A stretch of DNA of 64,000 nucleotides from an uncultured Collinsella sp. (GTDB lineage Bacteria; Actinomycetota; Coriobacteriia; Coriobacteriales; Coriobacteriaceae), in the NCBI GenBank assembly GCA_958427145.1, contig CAUAAZ010000004.1, positions 1 to 64,000 on the forward strand, given 5' to 3'. Made by a program: the position numbers and the translations under genes. Numbering within the stretch: the stretch's first letter is position 1; each line of letters starts with the position of its first letter. Shown piece after piece: positions 18,985 to 25,378 of this stretch. The notes beneath the pieces were generated by a model. It had not been told where the DNA came from, ran no database searches, and worked only from the letters and a program-made list of their open reading frames with translations.

Positions 18985-20016
18985 ATGGCCATGGATTTCA
19001 AACGCAAGCTGCCGATCCCCATGGAGATCCGCGAGGAAATGCCGCTTTCCGCAGAGCTTACCGCCAAAAAGCAGGCTTTCGATGCCGAAGTCGCCAAGGT
19101 CTTTACCGGCGAGGACGCGCGCAAGGTGCTCATCATCGGCCCGTGCTCTGCCGACCGCGAGGATTCGGTGCTTGAGTACATGAACCGACTGGCCAAGACC
19201 GCCGAGGAGGTCAAGGACAAGCTCATCATCATTCCGCGCGTCTACACCAATAAGCCGCGTACCAAGGGCACCGGTTACAAGGGTCTTCTGCACAACCCCA
19301 ACCCCGAGGCTCCCGACGACCTGCTCGAGGGCGTCAAGGCAATCCGCCATATGCACCTACGCGTTATTGAGGAGACCGGTTTCTTCACCGCCGACGAGAT
19401 GCTCTATCCGTCCAACTACCAGTACCTCGTTGATCTGCTGAGCTATGTTGCCGTGGGTGCGCGCTCGGTCGAGAACCAGGAGCATCGCCTGGTGTCGAGC
19501 GGCATTTCGGTACCCGTCGGCATGAAGAATCCCACTGCCGGCTCTACCACCGTTATGCTCAACTCCATTTACGCCGCGCAGGCGCACCAGAGCTTCATCT
19601 TCCGCAACTGGGAGGTCGAGTGCGACGGCAATCCGCTCGCACACGCCGTTATGCGTGGCTACATCGGTCTCGATGGTCGTACCTACCCCAATTACCACTA
19701 CGAGCACCTGGAGCGCCTGGCCGAGCGCTATACCGAGCACGCCGGCTACGCCAACCCGGCGGCGGTCATCGACTGCAACCACGACAACTCGGGCAAGCGC
19801 CCGCTGGAGCAGTACCGCATTTGCAAGGAGGTGCTCGACAGCTGCCGCCGCAACGAGTCCATCTCCAAGCTGGTCAAGGGCTTTATGATCGAGTCCTACC
19901 TGGAGGACGGCAACCAGCCGGTCGACGGCGGTGTCTTTGGCAAGTCGATCACCGACCCGTGCCTGGGCTGGGAAAAGACCGATTACCTCATCCACGAGAT
20001 CGCGGAACGTATTTAG
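18985..20016 (+). CDS. aroF: 3-deoxy-7-phosphoheptulonate (DAHP) synthase, class I
   Basis: This enzyme condenses phosphoenolpyruvate with erythrose-4-phosphate, the first step of the shikimate pathway. The 343-residue chain matches the AroFGH family along its length: IIGPCSADRED near residue 50, PRVYTNKPRTKGTGYKGL for substrate binding, VGMKNPTAGS, and IDCNHDNSGKRP with a metal-binding His. ATG 18985 has AAAGGAGG six bases upstream. The gene is monocistronic, with a recognisable promoter. The isozyme's feedback amino acid (Phe, Tyr or Trp) cannot be told from sequence, so the symbol is nominal. A structured element starts exactly at its stop codon. Confidence 0.93.
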   Translation: MAMDFKRKLPIPMEIREEMPLSAELTAKKQAFDAEVAKVFTGEDARKVLIIGPCSADREDSVLEYMNRLAKTAEEVKDKLIIIPRVYTNKPRTKGTGYKGLLHNPNPEAPDDLLEGVKAIRHMHLRVIEETGFFTADEMLYPSNYQYLVDLLSYVAVGARSVENQEHRLVSSGISVPVGMKNPTAGSTTVMLNSIYAAQAHQSFIFRNWEVECDGNPLAHAVMRGYIGLDGRTYPNYHYEHLERLAERYTEHAGYANPAAVIDCNHDNSGKRPLEQYRICKEVLDSCRRNESISKLVKGFMIESYLEDGNQPVDGGVFGKSITDPCLGWEKTDYLIHEIAERI

Positions 20017-20163
20017 TTACGCGGTTTTACCAAACCGCGTAACTGCTCGACGCTGCAAGCCCGCCAGAGCGGCAATCTGCCTTTCAGCTTCGACGGCATG
20101 ACCAAAAGGTCAATGCCGCCTCGCTTCAAGGCACCTTGCTCGCTCTGGCGGGCTTTCGCTGAC
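20016..20163 (+). repeat. Structured 3' element with GGCATGACC-AAAA core (copy 1)
   Basis: A 12-bp hairpin (GTTACGCGGTTT and its complement, 20016-20043) starts at the aroF stop codon. It is followed by a second structure: a 15-bp stem (20057-20071 with 20141-20155), conserved GCAATCTG and CACCTTGC strands, a 4-bp CCTT/AAGG stem, and a GGCATGACC-AAAA-GGTCAATGCC apical hairpin (20095-20117). A second copy with the same core but differently sequenced, still pairing stems lies at 37981-38127. Confidence 0.8.
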
Positions 20164-20230
20164 TTTTGCTCTACCTGCGGTGTTGGCGGGGTAGCTAATT
20201 TAGGATGGGGCTCTTTTAACTACCCGCAAA

Positions 20231-20288
20231 GTAGTCATTGGGGACGTTCTTAAATAACTAGTCGTTTAAGAACGTCCCCAGCGACTAC
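20231..20288. repeat. 58-bp palindrome, GTAGTCATTGGGGACGTTC family
   Basis: The arms GTAGTCATTGGGGACGTTCT and AGAACGTCCCCAGCGACTAC pair around a TAACTAGTCG centre. The right end runs straight into the LuxR remnant. Related copies lie at 37877-37947 and 42566-42611. Confidence 0.75.
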
Positions 20289-20459
20289 AAGCTCTCCAAC
20301 CGCGAGGCCGAGGTTTTGCGTCTGGTTGTACTGGGCAAATCGAACCAAGAGATCGCTGACGAGCTATTCCTTGCCGTGGGCACCGTCAAGACCCACATCC
20401 TCAACATCCTGGTCAAAACTGAGCAGCAAAACCGCACGACGCTCATCCTCCACTTCTGA
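20283..20459 (+). pseudogene. LuxR-type helix-turn-helix remnant
   Basis: Fifty-eight codons encode the C-terminal DNA-binding domain of a LuxR-family regulator (LSNREAEVLRLVVLGKSNQEIADELF, then VGTVKTHILNIL), ending at a TGA at 20457. Nothing upstream encodes the sensor or receiver part, because the frame starts at the end of the palindrome at 20231-20288. The end of the helix-turn-helix is also degraded (VKTEQQNRTTLILHF). A second piece of the same 3' end, TTLILHFWER and its terminator, is found at 25020-25047. Both look like debris of a duplicated luxR gene. Confidence 0.75.
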
Positions 20460-20464
20460 AAGCG

Positions 20465-20512
20465 CTAACCTGCCAAAAAGAGACAGGTTTATTTTGGCAA
20501 GTTTTATCTGGG
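20465..20512 (-). repeat. Interspersed repeat CCAGATAAAAC...GGCAGGTT (copy 2)
   Basis: It follows the LuxR remnant directly, as copy 3 follows the second LuxR fragment at 25020. AACCTGCC and the downstream CAGGTT can pair. It was probably part of the original luxR 3' region and was copied with it. Confidence 0.6.
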
Positions 20513-20517
20513 CAAAC

Positions 20518-20558
20518 GCCAACCGCCGCGGGGAAGTTGTCTCCCTTCGCGGCGGTTT
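20518..20558 (+). terminator. Intrinsic terminator after the LuxR remnant
   Basis: AACCGCCGCGGGGAAG pairs imperfectly with CTTCGCGGCGG and is followed by five T. A sister copy is at 25103-25143. Confidence 0.75.
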
Positions 20559-20578
20559 TTGGTTCATGATTTCATTCG

Positions 20579-20719
20579 CCTCAATCTGTAACGCGTAGAG
20601 GACAAATCGCCGTCTTACTGTTACAGATCGAGACGAGTTATAGAGTGCGCGTCGAATAGTCTCAATCTGTAACAGGTAGAGACGTTTTTGCCAGCCAGGT
20701 GTTACAGATTGAGATGAAC
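20579..20719. repeat. Two-unit array of CTGTAAC...GTTACAG hairpins
   Basis: Units start (CTGTAAC) at 20586 and 20667, 81 bases apart. Each has TCTCAATCTGTAAC on one side and GTTACAGATCGAGA on the other, enclosing about 28 bases. It lies beyond the 3' end of the small secreted-protein gene. Confidence 0.8.
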
Positions 20720-20785
20720 GAAGGGGCAGCAGCGTTAAACAAGTCCGCCGCAAAGTAATTCGGAGAGATCCGATCCTAGAGTTAT

Positions 20786-21139
20786 CTACCAGGTACGATA
20801 TGTGCACTGATATTTTGTCTCAAACCCGGGCATCCCGTTGCCGCGCGGGCTTAACGCTGCACCCGTATAGAGAATCGTTTGCCCCGTACGAGAATACGAA
20901 GTTTTAAAAGACAGCCTCTTGTATGTCTGATCGAAGCAATCAATATTCTCGCTCGGGTGGTTTGCAGTGGAGAACGATTTGTAGGTGTCCAAGACATCCG
21001 CCGTCACAAGACGACAAGGTGCAACAGAACCTGCATCTGGTTGCGCCGACGCATAAGTGGGAATTACGGCCATCGACAGAGCGAACATAATACATGCGCA
21101 CATTGCCTTCACATAGTTCTTCGCTACATTTCGCTTCAT
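20786..21139 (-). CDS. Small secreted protein of unknown family
   Basis: A 117-residue protein with a clear signal peptide: basic start MKRNVAKNYVK, hydrophobic core, and likely cleavage after ASA near residue 32. The mature part of about 85 residues has three Cys, is rich in Tyr, Thr and Ser, and ends in YQCTYRTW. I do not recognise the family. Its ATG has AAAGGAAG upstream and lies 15 bases after the stop of the fused ABC protein, so the two are probably co-translated. With a dedicated-looking ABC protein and a regulator, a secreted peptide such as a bacteriocin or signal is possible, but no leader of a known bacteriocin class is visible. Confidence 0.7.
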   Translation of the reverse strand: MKRNVAKNYVKAMCACIMFALSMAVIPTYASAQPDAGSVAPCRLVTADVLDTYKSFSTANHPSENIDCFDQTYKRLSFKTSYSRTGQTILYTGAALSPRGNGMPGFETKYQCTYRTW

Positions 21140-21154
21140 GGTTATCTTCCTTTC

Positions 21155-23056
21155 CTAGTTTTTGTTATCGTTCGTCTTGAAAAGCTGCGCGTACACATTA
21201 CCGATCCATTTCGAATCACCTCCCATTTCTCGGGTAACGACACGAGAGCCATCTCGTGTGAACAATACGGAAGCATCGCAAAGCGATTCGAGATTTCCGA
21301 TTAGATGAGAAGAGATAATGACATGCGCCCCCCTACCCGCATCGTCTCTAAGAGCATTCGAAACGATTGCGACGTGTCTCACATCAAGTGCATTCATGGG
21401 CTCATCCAAAAGGACGACTTCGCAATAGGACATATACGCCATCGCCACATTGAGTAATTGTCTATTTCCATCAGACAGCCTAGATACGGGCGTATTCTTC
21501 AACCCAGTCAAGTCAAAGCGATCAAGCACTTGGTCCAAAGTGCGAGGTGAATGCCAAATTCGCCTGCATCGGTCGAGATGGAAAGCGACTGTCATGTATG
21601 GAATCAATAGAGACGGCCCATTCGGAACCAAGAAGAATTCCTTTCTCATTTCCTCACAGTCGACACATGCTTTTGCATGAAAACAGAGAGAACCTGACAC
21701 GCGCACTGATGGCCCAGCGTCTCCCCAAAGAGCATTAAGTAACGTAGTCTTGCCATATCCATTTGGCGCGACAAGACCCCATATCTGGCCAGCGGGCATA
21801 TCAAACTGCAATCCCTTTGCCAGCTGGTTTTTTCCAACCGTCAACACATCCAACGACAGAGAGAGCAAGCTTTTCTCGCCCAAACTATCCGGACTAATAT
21901 GGTTCCAGGCCCAGCGATTCTTGCTTTTTAGGCGCGAAAACGAGATGATTCCCAACGCACAGACAACAAGCGTGCCCATTACGGCAAAGAAACAGTGCAG
22001 CGCACTGGCTTCAGGAACGAGTGATACCTCAGCTCCATTGGCGTAAGAAGCGCCGCCGAGTGCAAGCGAAGAGACAGAATAGCTCGGCACCATATACGGC
22101 AGCAACGCATGCCATGGAGCATCTTTGCTCGCATAAAACGGAAGCTGGCTTATGCCCCCCACAAGAGCGACCACCATGGACGAAATGGCCCTGTTTCTGC
22201 TTCCTGCGTATACGCACACGCCCAAACAAGCAAACATCATAGACAACGCAACCTCAAAGACAGCAAATAGCCCAAGCTGAACTAACACAGTTCTTTCGAC
22301 CACGTCACCATACTGAATGAATACGACTGGGTACTCCGTCTGACCGGCACCGTTAAGCACCGTTGCCAATACAAAACAGGGAGCCAACGCCAGAACCAAA
22401 ACCGTCATCGATGCAATGCCAGAGACGAGAACGCGGCATGCATTCATCTCTAACTTTGACAACAAAGCCCGATCGTAGAACCGCTTTCCATCCCCCTCAA
22501 GCGACATATAGAGGACGAGAACCGGAACTAAAAGCCACGCTATTGCAGGAACAGCGCCGCAATAATATGCAAGAAGAATCATCCCAGGCATTTTTGTTGT
22601 TGAGCCGTACGATTCCGGATGGGGCAGCATTGCTATGGCTCGGGGAAGACGCTCTTGGGCCTCAAGCGATAGCTCCGAATCAACGCCATTCAAATAACCG
22701 AGCCGGTATTCCTTGAGCAATAGATTGTCATAATCGGCAATCGCATCGTAATACCCTCTGGAGTCTGTCTTACTTTTAAGCGCTCTATCAAGACACGCCC
22801 TTTCGTCGGCAATGATGCTGTTAAGCTCCTGTGGGGCAGTGTCATAAACGCCGTCAGAGACTTGAGAGACCAACAATGCCCTCTGCTCCTTGATGGAACC
22901 TCTGCCATATAGATAATCTGCTCCCGTTGGAACGGATAGAAAAACCGGGATGCAGAATACGAGCGCGAGCAGCGCCGTCAGCAACATAATTCCCCGGTTT
23001 CGCGCAAGAACTTCTAAATTAAGTCGTACATATGCGAGGCAATCACAAGTCTTCAC
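21155..23056 (-). CDS. ABC transporter with fused permease and ATPase (ABC-2 type)
   Basis: A 633-residue protein with a permease first and an ATPase second. After an N-terminal membrane helix comes an extracytoplasmic region of about 130 residues rich in Glu, Asp and Tyr, then five or so membrane helices. The ATPase starts near residue 405 with Walker A APNGYGKTTLL, a variant signature LSDGNRQ, Walker B VVLLDEP and H-loop ISSHL. The signature departs from LSGGQ but keeps the catalytic Glu. GTG 23056 is preferred because GGAGG lies eight bases upstream. Between the membrane LuxR gene and the small secreted protein, it may export that protein or protect the cell from it. Confidence 0.82.
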   Translation of the reverse strand: MKTCDCLAYVRLNLEVLARNRGIMLLTALLALVFCIPVFLSVPTGADYLYGRGSIKEQRALLVSQVSDGVYDTAPQELNSIIADERACLDRALKSKTDSRGYYDAIADYDNLLLKEYRLGYLNGVDSELSLEAQERLPRAIAMLPHPESYGSTTKMPGMILLAYYCGAVPAIAWLLVPVLVLYMSLEGDGKRFYDRALLSKLEMNACRVLVSGIASMTVLVLALAPCFVLATVLNGAGQTEYPVVFIQYGDVVERTVLVQLGLFAVFEVALSMMFACLGVCVYAGSRNRAISSMVVALVGGISQLPFYASKDAPWHALLPYMVPSYSVSSLALGGASYANGAEVSLVPEASALHCFFAVMGTLVVCALGIISFSRLKSKNRWAWNHISPDSLGEKSLLSLSLDVLTVGKNQLAKGLQFDMPAGQIWGLVAPNGYGKTTLLNALWGDAGPSVRVSGSLCFHAKACVDCEEMRKEFFLVPNGPSLLIPYMTVAFHLDRCRRIWHSPRTLDQVLDRFDLTGLKNTPVSRLSDGNRQLLNVAMAYMSYCEVVLLDEPMNALDVRHVAIVSNALRDDAGRGAHVIISSHLIGNLESLCDASVLFTRDGSRVVTREMGGDSKWIGNVYAQLFKTNDNKN

Positions 23057-23133
23057 GGCAAGCACCTCCGGTTCGCAACGTACGGATCGTCGGACCCGTT
23101 GTCCGGAAGTATCGCCTTCATCGTCTGAACTGT

Positions 23134-23176
23134 CTGTAGACGTATGGGATGGACTTGTGACCTTGTTTGTCTACAG
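23134..23176. promoter_or_regulatory. CTGTAGAC dyad upstream of the fused ABC gene
   Basis: CTGTAGAC (23134-23141) and GTCTACAG (23169-23176) are perfect inverted halves 27 bases apart. They lie 80-120 bases upstream of the ABC start, overlapping the end of the LuxR gene's 3' flank at most marginally. A LuxR-family binding site is a reasonable guess. Confidence 0.4.
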
Positions 23177-23180
23177 GCTT

Positions 23181-24914
23181 CTACCTGCCATTTTCTAAAA
23201 CATCAGCTATAAGACAAAATACCTTATCTCTAAGTTCACGCTCCGAGTGAACTCCAAGCAAGGCATAGCTCTTGCTCTTAGCCTCTTTGACGGTTCCCCG
23301 AGCAACGTTAAGATGTGCGCAAATCTCGGTGGATCCACTGCCATCAAGAACGCATGCCATGATGTCAGCATAAAGTGGCGTAAAGCCAAGCTTCAAGAAA
23401 ACCTCGCGTGCGGCATCGCGTCGATTACCCGCCGGGACTGCATCTTTCGCACGCAAGGATAGCAGCGAATAAGTCAGAAGGATAAGTACGACAAGGAACG
23501 CGGTCACGCGTAAAGCAGGCAAAAGGCCGTCAACGGCCTCACCGCTCCCAACGGACTCAAAGAAAATGTACAGTCGACTTACCACATCGTGAACCCAGAA
23601 CGTTGCCCCAGCACCCACAGACACCGAAGAAAGAGTAAGTTCGGGCGAAAGGCACAAATGCATTTCAGACATCCACCGTATAGCCGCATGGCAACACAGG
23701 GCCAAAAGCACTATAGCTATCGACAGGATTATCACATCATGCTCAAAGCCGAAGCATATGAGGATTTCCTCGATGCCCATTCCAGACGCATACATAAACA
23801 GGAAGCAGGCGAAGACTATCCTGCAGCTCCGATTGGACGATAAGGACCTCAGTGATTCTGAACGGTGATCATGGCCTTTTGTTGCGTCGAAATGCCACGT
23901 ATCCTTTGACAAAAGAAGTCCAGCTGTCGCCTCTGAAATGCTTTTATATCCGGTTTTAGTCAAGGCCCGCGACAAATAGGTACGGGCGGTAGACGGGGAA
24001 ATATCCAAGGCAGAAGCAATCTCCTCGTACGTTTTTCCCTCTATCCTCATAGAGAAAACCGCGGACTCCCTTTGAGAAAAACCCAAAGTCGCAGGGATAT
24101 CGGCAACTGCAGAGCGTTTTCCTCCTAATTTGGCATCCGCAGAAAAAGCGCTCGTTAAGTCGGGTAAGGATCGCATTATGGCCCTGACAAGGATGCTGCC
24201 CAAGACAGTCACCAGAAGCAGTGCGATCTCTTGATGCCCACCAAAGCTCAGGAGCACAGCACCGATGTTTATATTGCGCGAAAACAAACAATCCAAATCA
24301 AGAACAACGGCAGCATTACCAAACGCAAGAGGTTCGACGAGCGAGGCAGCAACCCCCATCTCGGCGTTAACGGAAAGGAAAGAACCGACGGACTCCATCA
24401 ACGGGGCGAGAAGAAACTGAAGGCCAACAAGCAAAGCAATCAAGAGTACAACGGGGCTGTAAAGGGCGAGCTCAGGATACCCATGGAGAACAGGGCCATC
24501 GACTACATGTTTCCCCGTTGATCCCGCACGCATGTTTGCGAATTCACCGCCAAGCGCCCAAGAACAGCAAGCGACAAGCAAGGGGGCTAGCAACAACAAA
24601 ATGAACGCGAGCGCCGAAACCACACCATGAAATTGATGAAACACATTAAGAGATACCGTGAACATCGCAAGAAGTGCAATATCTACGAGCATAAGTCCAA
24701 AAAGCCGTTTGGAAATACCCGGTCTCACGGGGCGAGAGATGAGACCCACACAGAAGCCCGAAAGCAGATGCAGGCCGATAAGAACGGTGCCAGAAAGGCC
24801 CGCATAAATACTTGGCGCCATACAATACAGACCAGCCGCCCCTATAAACAACATAATTGAATGCCAGAGGAACGAACGCTTCACGTTTTGTAGATTAGCC
24901 GCCTCGATTGCCAT
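23181..24914 (-). CDS. Membrane-bound LuxR regulator with two membrane/HTH modules
   Basis: A 577-residue protein made of two similar halves. The first has about six to seven hydrophobic helices and a LuxR helix-turn-helix (FSQRESAVFSMRIEGKTYEE, then DISPSTARTYLSRAL, about residues 280-335). The second has about four membrane helices and another LuxR-like domain at the C-terminus (GFTPLYADIMACVLDGSGST, then NVARGTVKEAKSKSYALLGV). Single-module membrane LuxR proteins are common in Coriobacteriia; a double module in one chain is unusual. ATG 24914 has AGGAG nine bases upstream. It precedes the fused ABC and secreted-protein genes on the same strand and is their likely regulator. Confidence 0.8.
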   Translation of the reverse strand: MAIEAANLQNVKRSFLWHSIMLFIGAAGLYCMAPSIYAGLSGTVLIGLHLLSGFCVGLISRPVRPGISKRLFGLMLVDIALLAMFTVSLNVFHQFHGVVSALAFILLLLAPLLVACCSWALGGEFANMRAGSTGKHVVDGPVLHGYPELALYSPVVLLIALLVGLQFLLAPLMESVGSFLSVNAEMGVAASLVEPLAFGNAAVVLDLDCLFSRNINIGAVLLSFGGHQEIALLLVTVLGSILVRAIMRSLPDLTSAFSADAKLGGKRSAVADIPATLGFSQRESAVFSMRIEGKTYEEIASALDISPSTARTYLSRALTKTGYKSISEATAGLLLSKDTWHFDATKGHDHRSESLRSLSSNRSCRIVFACFLFMYASGMGIEEILICFGFEHDVIILSIAIVLLALCCHAAIRWMSEMHLCLSPELTLSSVSVGAGATFWVHDVVSRLYIFFESVGSGEAVDGLLPALRVTAFLVVLILLTYSLLSLRAKDAVPAGNRRDAAREVFLKLGFTPLYADIMACVLDGSGSTEICAHLNVARGTVKEAKSKSYALLGVHSERELRDKVFCLIADVLENGR

Positions 24915-25019
24915 AAATTCAAAGCTCCTAGATAGCATTTTGGCTATTTTAACATCGTCCCCAGCGTTAAAAAACTGTTACCCGAATTAATCAATATGCC
25001 CCCTCCGCTAAAAGGCACC

Positions 25020-25047
25020 ACGCTCATCCTCCACTTCTGGGAGCGCT
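25020..25047 (+). pseudogene. LuxR 3'-end fragment (second copy)
   Basis: Thirty bases match the end of the remnant at 20283-20459 (ACGCTCATCCTCCACTTCTG), with one base difference that opens the stop so that the frame ends WER then TAA. The following repeat and terminator match as well. Only the 3' end of the gene was duplicated or has survived here. Confidence 0.6.
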
Positions 25048-25049
25048 AA

Positions 25050-25097
25050 CCTGCCAAAAAGGAACAGGTTTATTTTGGCAGGTTTTATCTGGGCAAA
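25050..25097 (-). repeat. Interspersed repeat CCAGATAAAAC...GGCAGGTT (copy 3)
   Basis: It is nearly identical to copy 2 at 20465-20512, with GGAACAGG instead of GAGACAGG in the loop, and sits in the same place relative to the LuxR fragment. Confidence 0.6.
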
Positions 25098-25102
25098 CGT
25101 CC

Positions 25103-25143
25103 AAACCGCCGTAAGGGAGTTGCCTTCCCTCGCGGCGGTTTTC
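25103..25143 (+). terminator. Intrinsic terminator after the second LuxR fragment
   Basis: AAACCGCCGTAAGGGAG and CTTCCCTCGCGGCGGTTTT form the stem and T-tract. It is a diverged copy of the terminator at 20518-20558. Confidence 0.7.
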
Positions 25144-25155
25144 TAGCAGAAAAAC

Positions 25156-25276
25156 CAAGTGAGTAGGCTTTTTTCAGGAAGCCAAGCACGCCCCAAAACG
25201 CCACAGTTCTGACCTGCAGTTTTATAGATCATTTGTCACGATGTGCTCGGCAAGTTCAAAAAAGTCTACTCACTTG
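25156..25276. repeat. 121-bp element with 19-bp terminal inverted repeats
   Basis: CAAGTGAGTAGGCTTTTTT (25156-25174) and AAAAAAGTCTACTCACTTG (25258-25276) are complementary except for one mismatch and enclose about 80 non-coding bases. It could be a small mobile element or a long hairpin. Confidence 0.5.
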
Positions 25277-25300
25277 TATCCGAGACACCCCCAGATAGGC

Positions 25301-25341
25301 AAAAACCGCCGCGAAAGGGCCCCTGGTCCCTTCGCGGCAGT
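25301..25341 (-). terminator. Terminator downstream of the FtsX-like permease gene
   Basis: On the minus strand the stem CTGCCGCGAAGGG / CCCTTTCGCGGCGG is followed by TTTTT. It lies about 40 bases after the permease stop codon. Confidence 0.75.
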
Positions 25342-25378
25342 CATACGCCTCTGATTTTGCGACGGTTTTGCCCGCTTG

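Noticed and set aside
20786..21139. Lactococcin 972-type bacteriocin precursor
   Set aside because: Size and ABC linkage fit, but the mature sequence lacks the Trp/Gly/Tyr-His pattern I would expect, so no bacteriocin class is claimed.
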